This document shows positions 9,634-18,066 of a stretch of 64,000 bases of DNA, piece by piece. Made by a program: the position numbers and the translations under genes. Position 1 is the stretch's first letter; every line of letters starts with the position of its first letter. Source of the stretch: Cyanidium caldarium (lineage: Eukaryota > Rhodophyta > Bangiophyceae > Cyanidiales > Cyanidiaceae); NCBI GenBank assembly GCA_026184775.1, contig JANCYW010000010.1:124001-188000 (forward strand). The letters are read 5' to 3'. The notes beneath the pieces were generated by a model. That model worked only from the letters and a program-made list of their open reading frames with translations, was not told the origin of the DNA and did no database searches.

Positions 9634-10140
9634 CTAGAATCTCTCCTCCAGCAAACCGTCTTTGATGTACAGAAATGTCGGGTAGTGGCCGTCGCCCTCG
9701 TACTTGGACAATACCAGCAACGCGTCCGGCTCGCAGGACGGCCCCATGTAAAACTCGTACTCGTCGAACTCCTTGAGCATCTTCGGCACCCACTCTTTCA
9801 TACCCGCCATGAAAGCCTCCACGCGAGCGGCGTTGTGCTCCTCTAGGTACTCTTTCACCCGCTTGAGGTACTTTTTGATGTAGCTCTGAAAGTCCTTCTT
9901 GGCCATGGGTATGCTCTGCAGCTTGAACGCGTCCACCACCACGTTGACCGTCTCCGGCGGGGCGCCGCCGGCGGCAGCGGCTGCATCTTCGTTGTTATCA
10001 GCGATGCCGTAATCGTCGCTGCCGGGCACGATGTTGTACGAGTCGCAGGCGAGTAGGAGGCCGTTCTCACGCTCGTGCACGTTTTTCATGCCGTCGGAGA
10101 GCAGCTCGTCCGAGGTGAAAATGTCTTTCCACACCAGCAT
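9634..10140 (-). CDS. TCTP: translationally controlled tumour protein (TCTP)
   Basis: 168 residues, the usual TCTP length, with the family's start (MLVWKDIFTSDELLSDGMK) and the body VVDAFKLQSIPMAKKDFQ, YIKKYLKRVKEYLEE, KMLKEFDEYEFYMGPSCEPD and the C-terminus YPTFLYIKDGLLEERF. TCTP is an abundant cytosolic protein implicated in growth control and Ca2+ binding. The frame extends upstream to 10329, but TCTP proteins begin at this Met, so the longer version is rejected. An Ala-rich insert (AAAAAGGAPPE) sits in the normally flexible loop. Confidence 0.95.
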   Translation of the reverse strand: MLVWKDIFTSDELLSDGMKNVHERENGLLLACDSYNIVPGSDDYGIADNNEDAAAAAGGAPPETVNVVVDAFKLQSIPMAKKDFQSYIKKYLKRVKEYLEEHNAARVEAFMAGMKEWVPKMLKEFDEYEFYMGPSCEPDALLVLSKYEGDGHYPTFLYIKDGLLEERF

Positions 10141-10818
10141 GATGCCTAAGGGTATGGCAGAGTCTTTTCGGAGGAGAGCGGTGTAGGCGAGATTGCGCTC
10201 TGTGCAGAGAGATCGGAGGGCGTCGCCGGGGAGCGGAACCGCCGTCGTCAGTCGGGAGCGATCGAAAGACGTCCTCTGTCGGACCGCGCTTCTGCAGGCC
10301 AGCCGTGCTTCCTGGTCGTTCTGTGACACACCAGGTCAGAGGCAGCGCGGACAGGAATGTCTAGCGCCGTCCTCGTGAAGCACTTGCGTGTCCTGCAAGG
10401 CCTCAAGGTCTACCGATCGGTGACCTATCCTCGAGCACGTTTTCTGGTGCGCACACCACCAGAGATGCCAACTGCGCTCGTCAGCGCTCTCTCCACCTCA
10501 CCAGAACGCGGTATGGATGATCGCGCCTGCGATCGGGGATCCTCTCACGACACTGAATCGGATGGCGCCGGCAGCGAAGTCGGTACGTCCGCGGCTGCTC
10601 CACAGCGACACAGCCACCACCGCCGATGCGCGCGCGGTTCCACGCCGAAACGACCGTTCGCGGCTCGTGACAAATCGAAGACGAGCAGACGTGACATTTC
10701 CAACGCGGCGGGAGGTCCGATGACGCTCGCGATGCGTCTCCAAGCGTGCGCTCGTGGCCGTGACCATTCCGCTCCCCCCCCCCCGCGCTCGTTCCAAACC
10801 TCTTCTCCCACGAATTTT
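10141..10818. other. divergent region with an open but probably non-coding leader
   Basis: Between TCTP (minus) and the small plus-strand gene at 10819. A frame is open from ATG 10357 through to 11286, but 10357-10818 contains a run of eleven C at 10774-10784 and composition unlike the coding neighbours. I treat it as promoter or 5' leader rather than protein. Confidence 0.4.
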
Positions 10819-11286
10819 ATGTCCTCAATACTGGCATCGTTGGCGGGGGCGGCGATAGGCGTGCAGGCGGCGTCTCTGTTGGTGGTGCGCGGGGCGGCCG
10901 ACCTGCAGCAAATCGGCGTGACGCGGCCGCTGTTGTGGAACGACGTGCTGGCGCGCCAGGGCACCTCGGTGCCGCGCAAGCCGTCCGCCGATGCCGACCA
11001 GGCGCGTGCCCGCGCGGCGGGTGTTTCCGGCAGGCCATCGGCGCCGGCCGGCATGGATGCCATCCTGGAGCGGGTACCGCGCAAGCGCAAGCCGTGGGAT
11101 TTGCAGGGCCAGTGGAAGGACAAGATAACACGCGGCCAGCAAGTGAGCAGCCCGTTCGGCTCGGCCGTGCCGCTGGAGGACGTGTTGTCCAGGGTGCCGG
11201 ATCGTAAGACTGGCGTCGGTGGTTCATGGGCGCGTTTGGAGCCGCGGCGCCCGGCCGGATTTGACAACCGCACCTTTACGGATTAG
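10819..11286 (+). CDS. small hypothetical protein, possibly membrane-anchored
   Basis: 155 residues, not recognised. It opens with a hydrophobic segment of about 20 residues (ILASLAGAAIGVQAASLLVV), then a hydrophilic part rich in Arg, Pro and Ala with APAGMDAILERVPRKRKPW and ends GFDNRTFTD. A single N-terminal membrane anchor or signal is likely. The start is uncertain: an upstream in-frame ATG at 10357 would give 309 residues, but the added part looks non-coding. Codon use after 10819 matches the neighbours. Confidence 0.55.
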   Translation: MSSILASLAGAAIGVQAASLLVVRGAADLQQIGVTRPLLWNDVLARQGTSVPRKPSADADQARARAAGVSGRPSAPAGMDAILERVPRKRKPWDLQGQWKDKITRGQQVSSPFGSAVPLEDVLSRVPDRKTGVGGSWARLEPRRPAGFDNRTFTD

Positions 11287-11440
11287 GGTGTGACACACAA
11301 GGGGGACGGGGTGGGAGGAGGTTACTGTCATCGGCGGTATCGCGTAAAATGCAGGCATTTTTGCGGAGGCATTCGCGGCGAGGCGCACACGGTGCCTCAT
11401 CGACATTCTCCCGCCGCTCCGCCTATCGTGTGGCACTCTC

Positions 11441-11851
11441 TCACTCGGTCACTTTCTGATCCTGCGTACCGCACTCTTCGGCGACTCCGTTGGCACCGTC
11501 TGCCGCCCCGTCCGGAGGCGCTCCCGTCTCCCTGCCCTCCCGCGTCGCCGCGTCCAACTCCATAATACCCTCCGGATTGGCATAGTCTTTGCCGCCGACC
11601 CACCACAGCCTCCGATCATTTTCAGCGGATCGGGCAGCGGCACCAAAGAGCGTGCGGTAGGCCGGAATTTGCGGCACGATGCGTTCCCGAATGTCGGGCG
11701 GCACTCCCTCGAACTCGTCCTCCTCCATGATCTCATAAAACGACTTGTTGAACGGCAAGCCCTTGCACATGGCAGGCCGCACCGCGGAGCATCGAGCGCT
11801 CCGCCGAGCGCACCTTCCCCGCGGCCAACTCGATGCCACAAAGGTTAACAT
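11441..11851 (-). CDS. small hypothetical protein, possibly mitochondrial
   Basis: 136 residues. An Arg/Ala/Ser-rich leader (MLTFVASSWPRGRCARRSAR) looks like a mitochondrial presequence. It is followed by a compact block (FNKSFYEIMEEDEF, PPDIRERIVPQIPAYRTLFG, RRLWWVGGKDYANPEGIMEL) that looks conserved and structured, then a low-complexity acidic tail. The size and leader suggest an accessory subunit of an organellar complex, but I cannot name it. It is convergent with the preceding plus-strand gene and divergent from the RRM gene. Confidence 0.55.
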   Translation of the reverse strand: MLTFVASSWPRGRCARRSARCSAVRPAMCKGLPFNKSFYEIMEEDEFEGVPPDIRERIVPQIPAYRTLFGAAARSAENDRRLWWVGGKDYANPEGIMELDAATREGRETGAPPDGAADGANGVAEECGTQDQKVTE

Positions 11852-12100
11852 GCTGCCGCATGCGCGCGGTACGCGACACGGGACGCGCGATAACCCGGAA
11901 ACACGTCGCTCGCATCGGCAGTCGTCCGCGAGTGCGTGCGCTGCGCGCGGTCCGGTCTGCAGCGACGGTGTTGGGCTCTCGAAGCGCGGTCACGGCGAGG
12001 CAGGGGTCTCTGGCGAGAGGAAGGTCGCAAACACTGCTGCAGGTGCACTTCTCTCAACGAGCGCCTCTCTCCAACTCTATTCTCGGCCACGACTGTCGCC

Positions 12101-12826
12101 ATGACCGAGTCGGATACGGCGAAGCACGCGGTGCTGGTGCAGAACCTGTCCGCCGACGTGACCAAGCAGACGCTGCTGGATTTCTTCTCGTTCTGCGGGG
12201 ACATTTCGATCATCAAACTGCGCAGGGCACAGGGCGCGACTGCCGAAGGGGCCGGCGATGACGGAGCGGCACTGGAGGCGCTGGTACAGTTCAGCACCGC
12301 GGCCGCGCAGAAGACGGCTTTGGTGTTGGATTCGGCCACCATCAAGAAGCGGCGGGTGAAGATCCGCGGGGTCGATCCGGGCGTGGCGGAGGCGTTTGTG
12401 GACGAGGTGGAGCACGGTGTGCCTGAGGCGGCGGCGGGCACTGTGGCCGATGGGCCCGACCGGCACTCGGATCGCGTGGGGCAACTGCGCGACGAGTTTG
12501 GCAACCTAGTGCACCGCGCGAGCAGCACGTGGCACGATTTTGACGAGCAGCACAGAATATCGGAGCGGGCGCGTGATCTCGGCGAGGTGACCCGCCGGAA
12601 GACGCAGCAGATCAACGAGCAGTACCGCATCAGTGATCGGGCGCGAGAGGGATGGTCGACCGCCAAACAGAAGAGCCACGAGTTGGACGAGCGGTGGCGG
12701 GTGTCGGAGCGCGCGCGCCAGGGCTGGGGGTCGCTCAAGTCGTCGATCTCGAAACTGGTACACGGTGACGAACGCAGCGGACCGAGCTCATCGGCAGGTC
12801 CGGACAGCCCTGCCCCGACCACTTGA
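12101..12826 (+). CDS. RRM-domain protein with C-terminal helical repeats (BPA1/ACD11-partner-like)
   Basis: 241 residues. The N-terminal RRM (residues 8-90) opens KHAVLVQNLSADVTKQTLLD and FFSFCGDISIIKL, with weak RNP motifs, as in plant proteins that bind ACD11 (BPA1 family). From about residue 140 there are three consecutive related segments: FDEQHRISERARDL, INEQYRISDRAREGW and LDERWRVSERARQGW, separated by Lys/Gln-rich helices. These repeats and the final SSISKLVHG suggest an amphipathic helical tail. A role in membrane trafficking or lipid-linked stress signalling is inference from plant relatives. Start chosen at ATG 12101 because the RRM begins there; the frame is open further upstream. 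Confidence 0.75.
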   Translation: MTESDTAKHAVLVQNLSADVTKQTLLDFFSFCGDISIIKLRRAQGATAEGAGDDGAALEALVQFSTAAAQKTALVLDSATIKKRRVKIRGVDPGVAEAFVDEVEHGVPEAAAGTVADGPDRHSDRVGQLRDEFGNLVHRASSTWHDFDEQHRISERARDLGEVTRRKTQQINEQYRISDRAREGWSTAKQKSHELDERWRVSERARQGWGSLKSSISKLVHGDERSGPSSSAGPDSPAPTT

Positions 12827-13110
12827 GAGACACCGAGAAGAGGAGTGGTGTTGGCGTGGGAGAGGAATGGAAGCGGGGAGACGTGGGCGCAGAGATTGTA
12901 GAGGCGCCGACGGGGTGTAGAATTCCTGTTGCCTCCGTAGCGCATGATAGCAGTGAGTGGTGCGTTTATGGGGAGGGCGCTCGAGTTGCCCGTGTCGTGT
13001 CTCCATCGGCACAGTGGCATAAATCGTTTCGGTTACCCAGCGGTTGCCGCGAACAGCCTCATGAACGACAATCGCCAGCCTCCAAACGGCATCGTCCAAG
13101 TGGGCGCGGC

Positions 13111-14790
13111 CTAGGCCGACCCGCCGTTCCCGCCCTGGCGACGAGACCGCATCGCGCCGTTCACCGCGTCGCGCCCGCTGCGGTTGCCGGCCCTGGGGTG
13201 ACGCCCGCGTTTCCCATGACGCGCCTCGTTCACCGCACCGGACGCATTCCGGCTTCGCGTGCTCGTCACTGCCGCCTCCTTGTCCTGAGATGACGACGAG
13301 GCGACATCGCCCACCAGATCGGCGGTGAACAGACGCTCGGCCTGCTCGCCGTGCGCCGCGTCCAAACCCAGAAAACTGCCCAGCGCCCCTAGATACCCAT
13401 CATGCATCAGGAACAGCGCCTGCATGCTGCGCTTGCTCCAAAACGCCACCGCATACGATATCGCCGCCACCGTGTACGGGTGCTCGCGCACAAAGCTGCC
13501 GCCAAAGTAAATGCGTGGCACCCGATGCAGCACCGCGTTCAGGTACGCCAGTTGTGCGATATTGAAGCCGATCATGCGCAACGCGCTCAGCGCCACGTCC
13601 TCGGCGTGAAAGTGTCGGCTGAAATACACATTGCTGAGGGTGCCGTGTGCTCGCCGCTCCAAACCCGTCCAACGCATGAAGCGGTTCAGCAGCGGCAGCG
13701 CCGCCAGCAAATTCAACAACAGCGACAGACAGCCGATCACGAAACGCCGCAGCTCGCGACGAAAGTTGGCCCATGTCGGCGGTGGCTCCTTGCGCATCGT
13801 CACTTTGCCGAACGAGGACGCGATCACGTTGGCGTCCAGTCCGAGCCGTTCGTACGCCCCGCCGTAAATGTCGCCCACCAGCATGTCCACCCGCGAGTTG
13901 TCGCCGCGCCGCGTCAACGCGATCACCTCGTCGAACGTCTTGCAGTTGGTAAGGATACGACACAAGCCCCAGAAAGTGCCCCCACCCAGCGACGACCCGC
14001 TGACGCGCTCGTACTCCCCAAAGCCGGTTACTTTGATAAAGCTCACCCCCGAGCCGATATGGCACAGCAGGTACGGAAACGGGTCCGGACGCGCGTCCCG
14101 GTACCGCCGCTGGATACTGGGGTTCGGCGAGCCGACCTGAGAGTGGGGCTCGATCGGGCAGGAGAACACCTCGTGCTCCACGTGCGTCAACAAAAAGTTG
14201 AGTCCGGCCACGGTGCAGGCCATCTCATCGCGCACGTTCAGCTCCACGCCGATGCCGCGAAACAGCTCGCGATACTTGTAGGCGCCGCCGCCGGTGGCCC
14301 GCACCACTCGCGGGCGGTCCGCGTCGGTCGACTTCCAGTTGGCCTGGATGAATTGCACGCACGCCTCGATGTTGCGCGTCTCGATGGCGAAAAAGTGCAG
14401 CGTGCCGCGCAGCTCGGGCACGTCAATAGACAGTGCCGACCGGAACGATGAGGCGGACGGATCCACGTAATCGATAATGAGCCGCGGGTTGCGCCGCTTT
14501 CTGCCGTACGGCTGAAGGTAGAGGATCTTGGCCAACGAGCCGCCGATATCGAACGCCAACGCGTTGGACTCGGCCAACAGGTCCACCCGTTCCAACACCG
14601 CCAACGCCGTCGTCTTGCGGACCAGCGTGGGCAACTGCGTTTTCACATCGGATCGTTTCTCGGTAGGCGGCGGTGGCGACGGCGGCATGTCTGGTGCATT
14701 CCACGCTCGAGGGGAGCGCGTGACGCGGTGGAACGGTCCGAGAGAGACGGCGGTAGCGCGTGGAAGACGCCGAGGAGCCGGGCAGCCCAA
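13111..14790 (-). CDS. PANK: pantothenate kinase, eukaryotic type II, with a hydrophobic insertion
   Basis: 559 residues. First step of coenzyme A synthesis: ATP-dependent phosphorylation of pantothenate. The ASKHA-fold kinase is clear: phosphate-1 loop AFDIGGSLAKILYL, ATGGGAYKYRELF, DEMACTVAGLNFLL, PYLLCHIGSGVSFIKV, SGSSLGGGTFWGLCRIL, DMLVGDIYGG, ASSFGK, RIYFGGSFVREHP and FWSKRSMQALFLMHDGYLGA. Between SSFGKVTMRKE and EDVALSALRMIGFNIAQ there are roughly 65 more residues than in animal or fungal enzymes, including a strongly hydrophobic stretch (FVIGCLSLLLNLLAALPLL, about residues 345-365). The C-terminus is Arg-rich and low-complexity. Start may be ATG 14688 instead, giving a 525-residue enzyme without the basic leader. 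PPCS of the same pathway lies at 20.6 kb. Confidence 0.93.
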   Translation of the reverse strand: MGCPAPRRLPRATAVSLGPFHRVTRSPRAWNAPDMPPSPPPPTEKRSDVKTQLPTLVRKTTALAVLERVDLLAESNALAFDIGGSLAKILYLQPYGRKRRNPRLIIDYVDPSASSFRSALSIDVPELRGTLHFFAIETRNIEACVQFIQANWKSTDADRPRVVRATGGGAYKYRELFRGIGVELNVRDEMACTVAGLNFLLTHVEHEVFSCPIEPHSQVGSPNPSIQRRYRDARPDPFPYLLCHIGSGVSFIKVTGFGEYERVSGSSLGGGTFWGLCRILTNCKTFDEVIALTRRGDNSRVDMLVGDIYGGAYERLGLDANVIASSFGKVTMRKEPPPTWANFRRELRRFVIGCLSLLLNLLAALPLLNRFMRWTGLERRAHGTLSNVYFSRHFHAEDVALSALRMIGFNIAQLAYLNAVLHRVPRIYFGGSFVREHPYTVAAISYAVAFWSKRSMQALFLMHDGYLGALGSFLGLDAAHGEQAERLFTADLVGDVASSSSQDKEAAVTSTRSRNASGAVNEARHGKRGRHPRAGNRSGRDAVNGAMRSRRQGGNGGSA

Positions 14791-15058
14791 GCTGCGAAAT
14801 TCTCCCCCGGTGAAAGACGGTAATCAGGTCACAACCAGCAGGCGTCGATTCCCTTCCAGTTGTCGCTTCAGAGCATTCCCGTCGGCCTCGACACCGTTCG
14901 CGGCTCGGCGTCCGTCCAGTGTCCTCTCGGCCGTTCGGCCACACCGCGCACAGCGGAGCGGCACGCTCGCGAATCGAAATCGTCGTCGCGGCGGCGCGGG
15001 AGAGGCTGTGTGCGCGACTTGACGTGAAGCGCACCGAACTCGCTTTCGGGGCGCCGAG

Positions 15059-15736
15059 ATGCTGCCGGATCGTTGGCAGCGACTGGAGGATGCGCAGCGA
15101 CGGGCGCAACGGTGGGCATCGTTGGAAGAGGCTCTGGAGCGGGCCATTCGAAGAGGTGAGGTGGAGCGGCAGCGACGACAGGGGCGACGGCCGTCGTCGG
15201 GGCCTGCAGCGGTGCATGAGGACGCAGCGAGTCCGGCACTGGAGTATTGGTGCGGGATGGTCGACGCCGGCTTGCCGCCATTCCTGCTGGCGGACAGTTT
15301 GGCAGCGTGCTTGTGGCGTGCAACGGGGAGGGAGTCATCGACGGCGCCGGTGCACGAACGGGTGCGGGCGAGTTGGCAGCGAGGGACGCGCGCGTCGCCC
15401 GTACAGGAGCGACTGGCTCGTGATCGGCAGTTGCAGGCGCTGGTGGCGCGGGCCCTGTTGCGACGAGCGACGCACGAAGGCGTGGCCGATGCCGAGCAAG
15501 AGCATCGCTGTGCTCGGGTGCTCGGCGAGCTCACCGGCGACACCGAGCTGGCGTCCGACGCACACCGCGAACGGGAGCGTGGAGGCGAGAGGGCGCGCGA
15601 AGCGGAGGCGGCCGATATGCGGGTGGTGCGGTTGCTGATGGAACCGCCCGCGGACCTTGTCGACCAGCTGATGGCCATCGGCAGTCCCGTCGCCCACGCA
15701 TACGCCAGTGCGTTGCGGGAAACCCCAGCACGATAA
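15059..15736 (+). CDS. hypothetical helical protein
   Basis: 225 residues rich in Arg, Ala, Glu and Leu, with no recognised domain. Predicted mostly helical: LEEALERAIRRGEVERQRRQ near the N-terminus, PALEYWCGMVDAGLPPFLLA in the middle and VRLLMEPPADLVDQLMAIGS near the C-terminus. The opposite strand also has a long open frame (14824-15852), but its Ser/Arg-rich composition is typical of an antisense shadow. I favour the plus strand because of GC3 bias and a balanced amino-acid composition. Confidence 0.55.
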   Translation: MLPDRWQRLEDAQRRAQRWASLEEALERAIRRGEVERQRRQGRRPSSGPAAVHEDAASPALEYWCGMVDAGLPPFLLADSLAACLWRATGRESSTAPVHERVRASWQRGTRASPVQERLARDRQLQALVARALLRRATHEGVADAEQEHRCARVLGELTGDTELASDAHRERERGGERAREAEAADMRVVRLLMEPPADLVDQLMAIGSPVAHAYASALRETPAR

Positions 15737-16065
15737 CAGGAAAGAGCGGCGGAGTCGTAGGAAGGGATGGCCGGTAGGTGATACCCGGAAATGGGGCAAC
15801 TCTGAAACGTGTGTCTCTGCACGGGCGACTCGGGTGTGCATACACCGCTCACCCGATCCTATGCCTCAGCACGCGTGCCTCCCGACTCGGCAACACGCTC
15901 CGACTTGCCCTACCCTTGCTGCTTGTGTCGCCGTCCACGAGATGCAAGTGTGGCATCCACTGCGGTCGTTGCATGTGCTGACCCCGAACCACCGATCTCG
16001 TTGCCGCAACGCCGAGAAGGGATCATCCGTCCGTCGCAGTCTGAAGAAAAGGCGACCAGCCGGAG
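15737..16065. other. intergenic region
   Basis: About 330 bases between two plus-strand genes. No RNA gene or coding frame can be supported. Confidence 0.4.
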
Positions 16066-17061
16066 ATGATAAGAGGCGCACAACTGGCCGTGCAAGACGG
16101 ACCGGACGCTATAGAGCACGATCCTTACGGGGGACACGAGGAGGGTTGTCGGTGGGTGTGCGCTACGTACAAGTACCACGGCGACGGCGTGCGCACCGGG
16201 GCGCTGGAGTTTTACGGCGCCGATGAGCGTCAGGTGCGTCGGGAGAGACGAGTGGAATGGGAGCCGCCAGTGGGTATACTGGACGTGCGATGGGCAGCGC
16301 CGGAGACGGTGGTGGTGGTGGCCGGCTCGGACGGATCCGTGTGGGAGGTGCAAAACGGAAAACCAGTTGCAGACGCCTGCACCCGTCTGTTATACAAAGA
16401 CGAACAGCGCGCACGAGTGACACTGTCGGTGGAGGTCGACAGAGGCTTGGACGGGGCAGGCGACCGGTGCGTCGCGACCTTTTCGGATGGTGCCGTCGGC
16501 GTGCTGCATCGCCAACGGCCGAGCCTAGAATGGTACGCCGAGCAAGCACATGCTGGTGAAGTGTGGTCGTGTGCGTTTCACCCGGACGCCCACGGCATCC
16601 TGAGCGGCGCTGACGACGGGTATGTGCGCGGCTGGGATGTGCGCCTCGCGAGCAAACGCGCCTCCAAGCGCCTGGAGTTGCGACCGCATCAGGGACTGGG
16701 CGTGACCAGTTTGCACGCTCTCAGCGCCACGCACTTTCTCACCGGCGGCTACGACGAGTGGTTGCGACTGTGGGACGAGCGCTGCTTGCAGCAACCGCTC
16801 GCCGCACTGCAGTTGCCTGGCGGCGTGTGGCGCATCCAATGCCGCGGAACGCAATGGCTGTGCGCTTGCATGCAGGGCGGTGCCGCCGCCGGGCAATGGG
16901 ATGGGGATGAGCTGCGGCTGGAGCAAGTATTGTCGATGGACACCGATGCGGAGCTGGTCTACGGGGTGGCCTGGCTGTGTGCAAGGGAGGGGGAGAAGGG
17001 GCCGGCTTGTGTCACGTCGTCCTTCTACGAGGGCACTCTGTGCCTGTGGCACAATCGTTGA
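16066..17061 (+). CDS. DPH7: diphthine methyltransferase/methylesterase DPH7 (WD40 protein)
   Basis: 331 residues forming a WD40 propeller. DPH7 removes the methyl ester from methylated diphthine on eEF2, the step before final amidation to diphthamide. Family-specific blocks are visible: HAGEVWSCAFHPDAHGILSG, DDGYVRGWDVR, FLTGGYDEWLRLWDERC, LPGGVWRIQC and, at the end, SSFYEGTLCLW. Both the length and the GGVWR signature fit DPH7/WDR85 better than a generic WD40 protein. No other diphthamide gene is in the window. The stop lies about 150 bases before the RAD51 paralog start. Confidence 0.88.
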   Translation: MIRGAQLAVQDGPDAIEHDPYGGHEEGCRWVCATYKYHGDGVRTGALEFYGADERQVRRERRVEWEPPVGILDVRWAAPETVVVVAGSDGSVWEVQNGKPVADACTRLLYKDEQRARVTLSVEVDRGLDGAGDRCVATFSDGAVGVLHRQRPSLEWYAEQAHAGEVWSCAFHPDAHGILSGADDGYVRGWDVRLASKRASKRLELRPHQGLGVTSLHALSATHFLTGGYDEWLRLWDERCLQQPLAALQLPGGVWRIQCRGTQWLCACMQGGAAAGQWDGDELRLEQVLSMDTDAELVYGVAWLCAREGEKGPACVTSSFYEGTLCLWHNR

Positions 17062-17208
17062 CGCAACACAATGGAGTGGTGTAGATACTTGTTTCCGAAA
17101 ACAACGCTCGACGCTTCGTCACCCGATCTTCGTGTTCGGTCTGTGGGAGCACCGGCGGTGGCGCTTGTTGTCCGCCTCAGCGAGCGACATCCCCAAGACG
17201 CGCGCAAC

Positions 17209-18066
17209 ATGACCGACCTATACCACATCCCGGGCGCCTGGAGTCTCATCTATCGTGAAGACGGCAAGCCGGATATCCGACGACATGTCTCAGAACAGCA
17301 ACAGCACGCTTCCGAGACCGATTCCACGCTTCCTCCCTCCCATCCACTGCGTCAGGTGTCGCTGGGCACGCCCGAGCTGAACACCCTCCTGGGCGGCGCC
17401 GGGATACCCTGCGGGTCGCTCACCGAACTGTGGGGACACGCGGGTGCCGGCAAGACTCGCATCGGCATTCAAGCGTGCATAGAGGCGGTGCGGGACGGCC
17501 AGTCTGCGGCTGTGTACATCGACACGGAGGGCGGGTTCAGCTGGGAGCGCTGGCAGCAATGGGGCGGCGGCCATACGCCTCCCGACGCGCTCCACGTTTA
17601 TCGGGTGTGGAGTTTGGCAGAACTGCTGGCGGCGCGATATGTAGTGGAGGAGGTGGTGATGGCGGCGCGAACCGGCACGGTGCGACTGGTGGTGCTGGAC
17701 AGCGTGGCGTTCCCGTTCCGGGCGCACGCCGCGGTGTCCCCGCGCACCCTGCTCACCTTTGCGGCCCAGTGGCAGCGCCTGGCGTACACGCACAACGTTG
17801 CGGTGTTGATGGTGAACCATTCCACCATCGGCGGCGAGCATCCCGGCCGGCTGCGATACACGCCCGCCCTCGGCCCGCTCTGGCAACACGTGTGTGCCCA
17901 CCGGATCTACGTGGCGCCAGGGTACGCGCGCGTAACCCAATCCGCCTTGTGCCCTGAACCGGACGCTGCCCCGATGCGTCCTACACAAGCATCTCTCGAT
18001 GAGCGCTCTCCTGCACATCATGCCGCGGCGGCCACGCCCAGTTTTCGCGGGTCACTGGCCGCATAA
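17209..18066 (+). CDS. RAD51 paralog (RAD51C/XRCC3-like RecA-fold ATPase)
   Basis: 285 residues. The RecA core has Walker A GHAGAGKTRIG (about residue 80) preceded by LNTLLGGAGIPCGSLTEL, Walker B RLVVLDSVAFPF, AVLMVNHST and a RAD51C-like PALGPLWQHVCAHRIYV. The N-terminal helix-hairpin-helix domain of RAD51 itself is absent, as in several paralogs. Paralogs of this kind help load RAD51 during homologous recombination repair. Which paralog cannot be settled by reading; RAD51C is my first guess. Start chosen at ATG 17209 (MTDLYHIPGA). Its last 49 bases overlap the 3' end of the convergent gamma-glutamyl transpeptidase. Confidence 0.82.
   Translation: MTDLYHIPGAWSLIYREDGKPDIRRHVSEQQQHASETDSTLPPSHPLRQVSLGTPELNTLLGGAGIPCGSLTELWGHAGAGKTRIGIQACIEAVRDGQSAAVYIDTEGGFSWERWQQWGGGHTPPDALHVYRVWSLAELLAARYVVEEVVMAARTGTVRLVVLDSVAFPFRAHAAVSPRTLLTFAAQWQRLAYTHNVAVLMVNHSTIGGEHPGRLRYTPALGPLWQHVCAHRIYVAPGYARVTQSALCPEPDAAPMRPTQASLDERSPAHHAAAATPSFRGSLAA

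Noticed and set aside
14824-15852. 342-codon minus-strand open frame
   Set aside because: Ser/Arg/Ala-rich composition typical of a shadow; the plus-strand frame at 15059-15736 is better balanced, although neither has a known domain.
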